A program made the translations under genes and the position numbers. DNA of 64,000 nt from contig JADJXF010000013.1 in NCBI GenBank assembly GCA_016715995.1, positions 124,001-188,000 on the forward strand, written 5' to 3'. Shown one piece after another: positions 57,701-64,000 of the stretch (position 1 is its first letter; every line of letters begins with the position of its first letter). Source of the DNA: Flavobacteriales bacterium. Its GTDB lineage: Bacteria > Bacteroidota > Bacteroidia > Flavobacteriales_F > PHOS-HE28. The notes beneath the pieces were generated by a model. The model was not told the DNA's origin and searched no databases. It saw only the letters and a list, made by a program, of their open reading frames with translations.

Positions 57701-60700
57701 GACAGCAATGCCGATCCGCTCACGCCCACCAGCGGACAGACCACGTGCGCGAATGACTGCGACGGCACGGTGAGCGTTTCGTTCGTGTGCTCGGCTCCGC
57801 CATGTCAGCTCACTTGGTTCGATGCGCAGGGCAATGTGATCGCGTTGAATGCCGGCAGCGTGAGCAACCTCTGCGTGGGCATCTACACGGCACAGCTCAC
57901 CAACGGCAACGGCTGCGTGAGCTTCGCTGATGCGCAGGTGGTGCCATCGCAGACCATCATCCCGAACCTGAGCAGCACGCCGGCGAGCTGTTTCGGCGCT
58001 TGCGATGGGACCGCCACTGTGGGTCCAGATGGTGGCGTGGAGCCGTATGAATATCTGTGGAGTCCTGGAGGCCAGATGACACCGCAGGTCACTGGGCTCT
58101 GCGCGGGTGTGTACACGGTGCTCATCACCGACGCTTCGCTGTGCGACACCACGGTGCAGGTGCTGATCATCGAGCCGCAGCCGTTGAGCATCAATGGAAC
58201 GGTGCAGGATGCCCTTTGCGCGGGCGATTGTAATGGCGGAGTAAGCGTGATCGTCACTGGCGGAACGGCGCCATACACCTACTTCTGGTCGCCTTCGCCA
58301 CCGAGTGGCCAAGGCACACCTTCAATCACCGACCTGTGCGCGGGCACCTATCTCGTCACGGTGACCGATGCGAATGGCTGCAGCCAGGCAGTGAGCTTCG
58401 ATGTGAACCAGCCGCAGCCCCTACAAGCCAGCCTGACGACCACGCCAAGCGAATGCAGCGTGTGCATCGGCACGGCGACGCTCGCCATCACCGGTGGCAC
58501 AGCACCCTATTTCGTGGTGTGGTCGGATGGTGTCGGCATCATCGGAACGGGAGAATCAATCACCGATCTATGCGCCGGCTTCTATACGGCCACCATCACC
58601 GACGCCAACCTGTGCGTGATCACGCAGCTCGTCGCCATCAGCGATAGCGATGGCGAGGTGACGACGATGACGGATGGCCTCACCACCTGCCCCGGTGATT
58701 GCGACGGCCAGGTGAGCGTTGACTTCACCTGCGCGGACCCGCTCTGCGCCGTAGCCTGGTTCGATGCGAGCGGCAACGACCTGAACGAGCCCGGCAACAC
58801 GCTGAGCAATTTGTGCGCGGGCATGTACTTCGTGCAGGTCACGAACGCGTCGGGATGCATCACCATCGATACGGCCTTCGTCGCGGAGCCGGACCCCATC
58901 GTGCCCAACCTGAGCACCACGGCAGCAAGCTGCTTCGGCGATTGCGACGGCACCGCGACAGTTGGGCCAACGGGCGGCCAGCCGGGTTATGACATCGTGT
59001 GGAGCCCCGGTGGCGAGACCACGCCGGAGATCACCGGATTGTGCGCCGGCCAGTACAGCGTCACCATCACCGATCAAGCGGGCTGCTCCATCACGCAGGA
59101 TGTGCTGATCTTGGAACCGCAGCCGCTGAGCATCACGGGAACCATCTCGCCCATCACGTGCAACGGAGCGTGCGATGGCGCGATCACCGCAGTTGTGAGT
59201 GGAGGCACGCAGCCATACAGCTATGCATGGTCTCCTGCCCCGCCGGGCGACCCGACGCAGCCCACCATCATCGGGCTCTGCGCAGGGGATTGGATCGTGA
59301 CCGTGACCGATGGCAACGGCTGCACGGCCTCGCAGACCTTCACGCTCACCGATCCGCCGCTGCTTGAAGCGCAGGTGGCCACCACGGACAACCTGTGCTA
59401 TGGCGATTGCCAGGGCACCGCGCAGGCGAGCATCAGCGGTGGAGTTGGGCCCTATGTGATTGTATGGCGTGACGGTTCCGGAAGCGTGATCGCGCAGGAT
59501 GTGACCGATGTGAGCGGGCTTTGCGCAGGCGATTACATGCTTGAGGTGACGGATGACAACGGCTGCATGCTCTCCGTACCCTTCACCATCACGCAGGGGG
59601 CCGCCATCGAAGCGAATCTGTTGTGGACGAACGAGACCTGCTTCGGGCCGTGCGATGGCACCGCGTCCATAACACCATCAGGTGGCACCGGCCCCTTCAC
59701 GATCGAATGGCGTGATCCTTCGGGCAACGTGATCGCGCTGGATGTCACTGATGTGGGCGGCTTATGCGCAGGCACGAACAGCGTGACCCTCATCGATGCG
59801 CTGGGCTGCGACACGACGTACTCGTTCACTCTGCTGCCGTACACGGTGATCACGGACAACGCCATTGTGACCGATGTGCAATGCAACGGCGCCTGTGATG
59901 GCAGCATCGTGCTGAGCGCCAGCGGCGGCATTGGTGCATTCACCTACACGTGGGATCCGGTTCCGCCCAATGGTCAGGGCAACGCCTCTGCAACTGGATT
60001 GTGCCCGAACACCTATTCGGTGACGATCGCCGACGGGGTGGGATGCAGCGCTTCCTTCAGCTACACCATCACCGAGCCGACCGCGCTGGCGATTGCCGTG
60101 GATCAAGTGACGGACGCGAGCTGTGCCGATGCGAGTGACGGCGCTATAGCTGTCACGGTTTCTGGTGGAACGACACCGTATGGCTTCAATTGGAGCGGAC
60201 CGGGCGGATTCCAATCAGTGAGCGAGGACATCAATGACCTTGCACCAGGCAGCTACATCCTGACGGTCACGGACGACAATGGCTGTGTGATTACGCAAGC
60301 CGTCACGGTGAACGCCTTGAGCACAGTGGTGGCGAATGCTGGTGTGGACATCACGGAGTGCTTCGGCGTCAGCATCACGTTGGATGGATCGCAGAGCACG
60401 GGTGCCGTCACCTATCAATGGTTCGATGACCAAGGCAATGTGGTGGGCACCGATGCGGTGATCACGATCAACGGCCTTGGGAACGGCACGCACACCTTCA
60501 CGCTGGTGGTGGCCGACGGTCCTTGCACCTCGAGCGACACGGTCATGGTGACAGTGCTGGACCTGCCCATCGCCGATGCGGGGCCGGACCAGTTCATCTT
60601 CCTGAGCGAGACTGCGCAGCTTGGCGGGGCGCCCACTGGTCCGCAGGGATCCACCTTCTTCTGGTCACCGGATTCGCTGCTCAATAGTGGCACAATCGCC

Positions 60701-61072
60701 AATCCGATCGCCGACCCGCCTTCGACCACCTGGTTCACGGTGCTGGTGACCGCGCCCAACGGTTGCACATCGCTCGATTCGGTGCTGGTGACCGTGGTGC
60801 CCGAGATCATCATCCCCACGGGCTTCACGCCCAATGGCGACGGATGGAATGACACCTGGGTGATCGATTACATCGAGCTCTTCCCTGAATGCGAGGTGGA
60901 GTTGTACAACCGCTGGGGCGAGCTGCTCTTCCGCAGCGTAGGCTACCGACAGCCTTGGGAAGGCAAGTACAACGGTGGCTTCGTCCCTGTGGGCACCTAC
61001 TACTACGTGATCGAGCTCAACGACCCGCGCTTCCCCGACGCCTTCACCGGCCCGCTCACCGTGATCCGCTAA
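51734..61072 (+). CDS. Giant SprB-like repeat adhesin with T9SS type B sorting domain
   Basis: The 3112-residue protein has a signal peptide (about 1-22). A beta-helical N-terminal region of about 250 residues follows (LHWVGGAGAWSDAAHWSL, a common start of Bacteroidota surface proteins). From about residue 270 to 2870 there are about 33 SprB-like repeats of 75-82 residues. The consensus is (S/T)C.G.CDGTA....GG..PY.Y.W.P...GQGTP..TGLCAG.Y.V.ITDANGCDTT..F.I..P. PKD-like domains and the CHU_C domain (TGFTPNGDGWNDTWVIDYIE, VELYNRWGELLF) end it. It should be exported by T9SS and work as a cell-surface adhesin, possibly in gliding; motility is not proven. The next gene is its probable PorP partner. 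Confidence 0.93.
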   Translation: MRTTALTALTIAALHLSLPALGAARDADVRTLHWVGGAGAWSDAAHWSLSPSGTGGAGVPGHSDDVVIAPLGEVTIGVEGVARCRDLRVDGAAGFVRLLGGARDELRIAGSWRIIGSVDWSFVGSVRLAGDRQGLVVDTRGIPLSSQVIFDGRGSWTLLTDLHLTQGDITLREGVVHAGGGLLQARTVCSEGRAPKRLMAGSSVIQLARAPESDVLARVVEAQQAVLVIDGTPMPSPQGLASEGEARDVSVCATGAGQTPFIATTSALTNYNGFNIRCRGECNATITVDVTGGIGPFTYSWLFGGPGTQTWVGACGGPQIVVVTDEGQGVSCGVTLNVTEPSPLGVIFFGAGTPPTCADVCNGSRTALPIGGVSPHTFNWNNGAGSGASFNQLCAGLNTLQITDANNCTFDTTFFFNLLPIMPNLTFTDVTCSGGCDGTASVNPSGGTPPFTILWAPPPGAGQGTNDATQLCAGPYSVTITDFNGCDTTVAFTITEPPPIVPNPSQTDATCFGQCDGSASVNPRGSPGPFSYVWTPDVTGQGTESATALCAGNYSVLITDQVTGCTATADFVIISQPAIDVQGIVTPASCSDACDGAISITIDGPPPPYSITWSPDPGPGQGTTSVSDLCPGDWQVTVATPNGCDTTIIFNIPAPAPIDAEVITTDASCAGVCDGIATCPGVSGGTAPYAFLWSPSPGGGQGTQTATDLCAGNYTLLITDANGCDTLINFTINEPPPLVVTPSQTNLTCGGLCDGTASVVVMGGTPNYTYAWTPNVTGQGTPDATGLCAGPYSVLITDANGCTFTQAFTILDAVPLEVSLQVLPATCPDACDGSAGVIVTGGQEPYTYDWQPPPTGQGTPNVTGLCAQAYTLLITDAAGCDTLIAFTVPSPPPVTVVSTIDEPDCAGDCNGSISLQVSGGSGGFIYLWTPNVVGQGTPNATGLCAGSYQVTITSGACDTTLTFLLDAPPPIDASGAITPPTCAGECDGSIVLTVSGGSPGYTYAWSPNVTGQGTPNATALCAGVYSVLITDQAGCDTTLTFQLDDPPAITVDLTTTPASCGGLCDGTATAVVSGGTEPYIYDWQTPPGGGQGTPNATAYCPGAYTLTVTDANGCQVVTPFTISTPSGIDAQGVVTPASCGNTCDGAIDVTVGGGLPAYVFTWSPEPGGGQGTPNAFNLCPGNWTLQITDAALCDTVLLFVVDAPDAIIPNPSQTDETCNGPCDGTATVNPTGGQQPFTYLWSPGGQTTPSISGLCQGVYSVTISDASGCDTTVVFDILPEVPLEANLITTDATCPDVCDGTATVTPTGGTAPYTIVWSPAPPGGQQGNASITGLCIGALQVTVTDVNGCTSTANAFINAPPPFSSGLVVTPETCDGPCNGTATVTPTGGTGAIDVFWAPPPGTGQGTNSVTGLCAGIAYTVTFTDGNGCIAVFPFTVDPFDPILPNSSSTPVSCAGVCDGTATVGPTGGTAPYTYLWSPGGQDTPQVTGLCEGAYTVTITDTSGCSIDAQILITGPPPIDAQATVAGISCNGQCDGSITLATIGGTGPYTYLWNPIPPNGQGQDEATSLCAGIWNVIITDANGCTLPLSFDLTQPDPLSLILDVTPSECQVCIGAASATVSGGTGPFLVEWYAAGGSLIGTGTDITDLCAGVYTAVVTDDNGCTLQQAVTIIDSNGEVITTTDGSTSCPNTCDGSVSVSFICSDAPCTIAWFDAQGNDLQQSGNTLSGLCPGDYYALVTNASGCVSIDTATVVAAPPTNLLISSTPVSCAGLCNGTATVGVSGGIPPYTWQWSPEPDTGQGTPLATGLCAGVYTVLISDGGGCDTTVQVLITEPLPLVVDAVMTDITCAGECDGSIALTITGGTAPYNVLWNPVPSNGQGVLNAMSLCAGDYTVVVTDANGCAFTFTYTITEPAPLQASVSTVQSTCPDCDGQASVIVSGGTLPLTITWSLGGSVVGTGESITDLCGGLYSVSIVDANGCSIALTAQVADSNADPLTPTSGQTTCANDCDGTVSVSFVCSAPPCQLTWFDAQGNVIALNAGSVSNLCVGIYTAQLTNGNGCVSFADAQVVPSQTIIPNLSSTPASCFGACDGTATVGPDGGVEPYEYLWSPGGQMTPQVTGLCAGVYTVLITDASLCDTTVQVLIIEPQPLSINGTVQDALCAGDCNGGVSVIVTGGTAPYTYFWSPSPPSGQGTPSITDLCAGTYLVTVTDANGCSQAVSFDVNQPQPLQASLTTTPSECSVCIGTATLAITGGTAPYFVVWSDGVGIIGTGESITDLCAGFYTATITDANLCVITQLVAISDSDGEVTTMTDGLTTCPGDCDGQVSVDFTCADPLCAVAWFDASGNDLNEPGNTLSNLCAGMYFVQVTNASGCITIDTAFVAEPDPIVPNLSTTAASCFGDCDGTATVGPTGGQPGYDIVWSPGGETTPEITGLCAGQYSVTITDQAGCSITQDVLILEPQPLSITGTISPITCNGACDGAITAVVSGGTQPYSYAWSPAPPGDPTQPTIIGLCAGDWIVTVTDGNGCTASQTFTLTDPPLLEAQVATTDNLCYGDCQGTAQASISGGVGPYVIVWRDGSGSVIAQDVTDVSGLCAGDYMLEVTDDNGCMLSVPFTITQGAAIEANLLWTNETCFGPCDGTASITPSGGTGPFTIEWRDPSGNVIALDVTDVGGLCAGTNSVTLIDALGCDTTYSFTLLPYTVITDNAIVTDVQCNGACDGSIVLSASGGIGAFTYTWDPVPPNGQGNASATGLCPNTYSVTIADGVGCSASFSYTITEPTALAIAVDQVTDASCADASDGAIAVTVSGGTTPYGFNWSGPGGFQSVSEDINDLAPGSYILTVTDDNGCVITQAVTVNALSTVVANAGVDITECFGVSITLDGSQSTGAVTYQWFDDQGNVVGTDAVITINGLGNGTHTFTLVVADGPCTSSDTVMVTVLDLPIADAGPDQFIFLSETAQLGGAPTGPQGSTFFWSPDSLLNSGTIANPIADPPSTTWFTVLVTAPNGCTSLDSVLVTVVPEIIIPTGFTPNGDGWNDTWVIDYIELFPECEVELYNRWGELLFRSVGYRQPWEGKYNGGFVPVGTYYYVIELNDPRFPDAFTGPLTVIR
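52541..60342 (+). repeat. SprB-like repeat array (about 33 units)
   Basis: Units of about 225-246 bp, recognisable at protein level by SC.G.CDG, LCAG and DANGC landmarks. Most units hold four Cys at fixed spacing. DNA identity between units is moderate, with shared stretches such as the 'acngatgcgaanggctgc'-type run. Confidence 0.85.
56084..58921 (+). repeat. Second-order tandem array: three A-B-C-D blocks of four SprB repeats
   Basis: Block starts at 56084, 57029 and 57980, with a fourth A unit at 58922 (spacings 945, 951 and 942 bp). A units carry GTATVG and often SPGGxxTPQVTGLC; B units NGQG and TDANGC with Q/EPxPL; C units SEC.VCIG or STCPDCDG with GTG.SITDLC; D units CDG.VSVSF.C....C..WFDAQGN with VTNASGC. 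After block 3 only A-B follows before different units resume. Confidence 0.8.
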
Positions 61073-61076
61073 CGCC

Positions 61077-62000
61077 ATGAAGAACATCCGCACCGCATTC
61101 CCGATCGCCGCGATGCTCATGGCCGCGATGCATGGCCACGCGCAGCAACTGCCGCAGTTCACGCAGTACATGCACAACGATTACCTGTTCAACCAGGCCG
61201 TTGCGGGCAGCCGTCCCTTCTTCGAGCTGCGCAGCGGTCATCGGTACCAATGGGTGGGTGTGCAGGACGCGCCGCGCACCTTTTCACTGAGCGGCCACAC
61301 CCCGCTGGGGTCGAAGATGGGCGTGGGAGGCTACCTCTTCACCGACATCGTGGGTCCGACGCGCCGCACCGGCGTGCAATTCTCCTGGGCCTATCACCTG
61401 AAGATCACTGAGGACATCAAGCTCTCCATGGCTTTGTCGGGTGGCATGCTGCAGTTCCTGATCGACGGCTCGAAGATTCAGTTCCGCGACCAGGGCGACC
61501 CCATCCTCGACAATCAGTTGCGCGGCGAGCTGAAGCCTGACGCCACGTTCTCTTTCCTGCTCTACCACCCGCGCTGGTGGGTGGGAGCGGCCGCACCGCA
61601 GCTCCTGAACAACGAGGTGGTCTTTTTGCATGAGAACACCGGGACGCTGAGTCGTATGGAACGACACTACTATGCTATGGGTGGCTACCGTCTTCCGTTG
61701 GGATCGGACTTCAAGCTGGAACCGTCGTTCATGTTCAAGTATGTGGCACCGGTGCCGATGAAGCTGGACATCAACCTCACGGCGCGATACAAGAATGCCT
61801 TCTGGCTGGGCGCGGGATACCGAACGAACGATGCGTGGTGTGCGATGCTTGGCTATTGGCACAAGCAGCAATTCCAGTTCGGCTACTCCTACGACGTCAT
61901 CACTAGCAACCTGCGCAACTATAGCACGGGCACGCATGAAGTGATGCTGGCCATCACCATCGGCAAACAAGCGCAGGAGGCGCCCGCTTCCACTCCTTAG
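61077..62000 (+). CDS. PorP/SprF-family T9SS outer-membrane protein
   Basis: The 307-residue protein has a signal peptide (FPIAAMLMAAMHGHAQ, about residues 8-23) and the family start QLPQFTQYMHNDYLFNQAVAGSR followed by RYQWVGVQDAP. The central barrel includes GVQFSWAYHLKITEDIKLSMALSGG, and the end is FQFGYSYDVITSNLRNYSTGTHEVMLAI (quoted in part). It starts 5 nt after the giant adhesin and is the probable SprF-like partner. It is clearly diverged from the PorP at 50784, so each may serve its own upstream cargo. Confidence 0.93.
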   Translation: MKNIRTAFPIAAMLMAAMHGHAQQLPQFTQYMHNDYLFNQAVAGSRPFFELRSGHRYQWVGVQDAPRTFSLSGHTPLGSKMGVGGYLFTDIVGPTRRTGVQFSWAYHLKITEDIKLSMALSGGMLQFLIDGSKIQFRDQGDPILDNQLRGELKPDATFSFLLYHPRWWVGAAAPQLLNNEVVFLHENTGTLSRMERHYYAMGGYRLPLGSDFKLEPSFMFKYVAPVPMKLDINLTARYKNAFWLGAGYRTNDAWCAMLGYWHKQQFQFGYSYDVITSNLRNYSTGTHEVMLAITIGKQAQEAPASTP

Positions 62001-62175
62001 CTGCCATTTCCGCCACGTAGTCCGGCGCGTTCGATGACCTGCGCCGCAAGCGTTGGTTCTTCGTCGACGGATTCCGCGTCGTTGTCGAAGATCCTTACAG
62101 CGGTGGGGCTTCCCTCTGGCCCTGCCCCGGTCTAGAGGTGTACCTTACCGCCCCTTCCGCGGGCCGATATCCCCG

Positions 62176-64000
62176 ATGCGCGTAGTAGAGATGCAGCGTT
62201 GCCTGATCAAATCGGTATTGGCCGCCACGATTCTGATTGCTGGCCTCTGGCCATCGGTGTTGCGGGGGCAGGTATGCACCGCCGACCAGGATCAGCTGTT
62301 CGATTCCTGCACAGGTGAGTTCTACGATTCCGGCGGCCCAAGCGGCAACTACGGGGATGACGAGGATGTCACCGTGACCATCTGCCCGACGGGTGGCGCC
62401 GGTGCGGGTCCATTCACATCGGTGCGCTTCATCACATGGACCGTCGCGGGTGGTCCGCCCCCAGGCGACCGCTTGGAGATCTTCGACGGCACCACGACCG
62501 GTGGCCCGCCAATGGCTGTGGGCACCTCTTCCAACTCGCTGGCCGGGCTGACCTTCACCGCCACCGATGCAAGCGGCTGCCTCACGTTCCGTTGGCGCAG
62601 CGATGGGGGCGCAACGGCCGCCGGCTGGTTCGCGCGAATCGTGACAACGCCTTGGCCTGGCACCGATGGAAGCGCATCGGTGTGCTCGAATGGCGCAAGC
62701 ATCAACCTCTTCACGCTGCTGGGCAACAGTCCCGATCCCGGCGGCACCTGGACGGCTCCCGGCGGCGGCGCGCACACCGGCACCTTCCTTCCCGCCAGCG
62801 ATCCCGGCGGCGCATACACCTACACGCATACCGGCACGCCGCCCTGCGCCAATGCCAGCGCCACGGTGACCATCAACAAGGTGCAGGCGCCCAATGCAGG
62901 CACCAACGGTACGGCCACCTTCTGCGCAACCGGTGCATCGGCCGCACTCATCAACTTCCTAGGCGGCACACCTGATGGCGGGGGCACTTGGTCGGGCCCC
63001 GGTGGCGCGCACAGCGGCATCTTCAATCCGGCGAGCGATCCCGCAGGCACGTACACCTATACTGTTGCTGGCACAACGCCCTGTGCGAATGCATCGGCTA
63101 CGGTGATCGTGACAGTGAATCCGCCCGCCAATGCAGGCACCAGCGGCTCCACCAGCGTGTGCAGCAATGCGGCGCCATTCGCACTATTGAGCGTGCTCGG
63201 CGGCACTCCGCAGCTCACTGGTGCATGGACTGGACCTGGCGGCACGCCCGTTAGCGGCACCTACACGCCCGGTACCAGCACCCCCGGCGTGTACACATAC
63301 ACGGTGCCCGGCCTGCCGCCCTGCCCGGCGGCGATCGCGACAGCCACGGTCCTTCAGACCACAGCCCCCAACGCTGGACAAGCGCAGAGCATCATGGTGT
63401 GTAGCGACGACGCGCCCTTCTCCATGGTGGACCAACTGCTCGGAACGCCCGATGCAGGCGGCTCATGGGCAGGCCCGCTTGGCGCGCACGGCGACCAGTT
63501 TGATCCGGCTGTTGATCCTGGCGGAGACTACACCTATACAGTGAATGGCACCGGACCCTGCGCGAATGCCAGCGCAACGCTCTCCATCACCGTGCGCACG
63601 CGCCCCAACGCTGGCACGAACGGCAGCATCACGCTGTGCAGCACCGACGGCAACTTCACGCTCTTCAATGCGCTTGGCGGCAGCCCGAATGTGGGCGGTG
63701 CTTGGCGCGATCCCTCCAACGCGGTCCATTCGGGCATCTTCATCCCGGGCACCAGCGCACCGGGCCCCTACACCTACACGGTAACAGGCCTTCCGCCCTG
63801 CGCGCCCAGCAGCGCCACGGTGACGGTGAGCGTGAACACCGCGCCGAACGCTGGCAATGGAAGCAGTAGCACAGTTTGCTCCAACAACTCCAGCTTCAGT
63901 CTTTCAGTCTCCTCACAGGCGGCCCAGATGCAGGCGGCACATGGACCGGACCACTCGGCGCGCACAGCGGCACCTTCGACCCAGCGAGCGATCCCTCCGG
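62176..64000 (+). CDS. Secreted repeat protein with CUB-like N-terminus (truncated by window; apparent frameshift)
   Basis: The frame opens at the ATG at 62176 (or 62191) with a signal peptide (SVLAATILIAGLWPSVLRGQ). Residues about 38-158 form a CUB-like domain (FYDSGGPSGNYGDDEDVTVTICP, DRLEIFDGTTTGG, CLTFRWRSDGG). Repeats of about 80 residues follow (PNAGTNGS..VCSN, LGGTPD.GGTWSGPGGAHSG.F.PASDP.G.YTYTV.GT.PCANASATVTV), with five full copies and part of a sixth. At 63901-63903 the consensus jumps to another frame: one base is missing, after which FSLLTGGPDAGGTW continues. Either the gene is broken or the base was lost in sequencing. The C-terminus, probably a T9SS domain, is outside. Gap 62001-62175 shows no gene. 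Confidence 0.75.
   Translation, partial: MRVVEMQRCLIKSVLAATILIAGLWPSVLRGQVCTADQDQLFDSCTGEFYDSGGPSGNYGDDEDVTVTICPTGGAGAGPFTSVRFITWTVAGGPPPGDRLEIFDGTTTGGPPMAVGTSSNSLAGLTFTATDASGCLTFRWRSDGGATAAGWFARIVTTPWPGTDGSASVCSNGASINLFTLLGNSPDPGGTWTAPGGGAHTGTFLPASDPGGAYTYTHTGTPPCANASATVTINKVQAPNAGTNGTATFCATGASAALINFLGGTPDGGGTWSGPGGAHSGIFNPASDPAGTYTYTVAGTTPCANASATVIVTVNPPANAGTSGSTSVCSNAAPFALLSVLGGTPQLTGAWTGPGGTPVSGTYTPGTSTPGVYTYTVPGLPPCPAAIATATVLQTTAPNAGQAQSIMVCSDDAPFSMVDQLLGTPDAGGSWAGPLGAHGDQFDPAVDPGGDYTYTVNGTGPCANASATLSITVRTRPNAGTNGSITLCSTDGNFTLFNALGGSPNVGGAWRDPSNAVHSGIFIPGTSAPGPYTYTVTGLPPCAPSSATVTVSVNTAPNAGNGSSSTVCSNNSSFSLSVSSQAAQMQAAHGPDHSARTAAPSTQRAIPP

Noticed and set aside
52541..60342. CRISPR-like regular repetition
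   Set aside because: Units are about 235 bp, coding, diverged and in one open frame. There are no short identical repeats with unique spacers.
1..64000. Insertion sequences, integrases, prophage genes, rRNA
   Set aside because: No transposase, integrase, phage structural gene or rRNA segment was seen on either strand.

Overview
The window is GC-rich chromosomal DNA from a member of the Bacteroidota, most likely a high-GC relative of the Flavobacteriales. This rests on the gene families present: PorP/SprF proteins, type IX secretion (T9SS) type B C-terminal domains, SprB-like repeats, the long two-domain form of IspG, DUF3098, DUF502, and a purD / DUF6341-like / DUF6427-like neighbourhood. 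It also rests on promoters of the Bacteroidota -7 type (TAnnTTTG, here mostly TAnCTTCG) in place of Shine-Dalgarno sequences. GC content was judged by eye, not computed.

Layout. 1-8.6 kb: a truncated NIT-domain sensor, an acyl-CoA carboxylase beta subunit, a secreted thioredoxin-like protein, purD, two small membrane-protein genes, a TonB-dependent haem-type receptor and purQ. 8.6-16 kb: a secreted CotH-type protein, metG, an LD-carboxypeptidase, a DUF4412 protein, a YraN nuclease-like protein and an RluB-type pseudouridine synthase. 16-27.7 kb: an AsmA-like protein, a histidine kinase, hemW, a cyclase-family hydrolase, a YjbR protein, a DUF502 protein, a secreted coiled-coil protein, an EamA transporter, ispG and a CpcT-like protein. 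27.7-34.8 kb: a small membrane protein, a winged-helix regulator with its membrane partner, an NAD(P)-binding protein, an M23 peptidase, a DUF3108 protein and leuS. 34.8-49.5 kb: ftsX, a DUF3098 protein, uppP, truB, queA, ispD, an orphan gene, rlmN, a beta-barrel protein, a polyprenyl synthetase, a MORN-type lipoprotein, dnaG, a CDF transporter, a conserved micro-ORF, a DUF892-like protein, menB and a secreted protein. 49.6-64 kb: tRNA-Arg(CCT) followed by a surface-protein locus.

The surface locus holds two consecutive pairs of a T9SS type B cargo and a PorP/SprF membrane protein: a 329-aa cargo with its partner, then a 3112-aa SprB-like adhesin with its partner. A third repeat protein with a CUB-like N-terminus runs off the window and carries an apparent 1-nt frameshift. 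The adhesin has about 33 repeats. Its middle is a second-order tandem array in which a four-repeat A-B-C-D block of about 945 bp occurs three times, followed by a further A-B.

The other notable layer is short dispersed repeats. An 8-bp-stem palindrome with a CTTGA loop occurs once between genes and once in frame inside leuS. A related short palindrome lies in frame inside dnaG. Two further repeat families (CTCTGCG-rich and ACTGCC-rich) occupy intergenic gaps. Many genes have the -7 promoter element only 4-8 nt before the start codon, which implies leaderless or nearly leaderless mRNAs. I found no CRISPR array, insertion sequence, prophage or rRNA.
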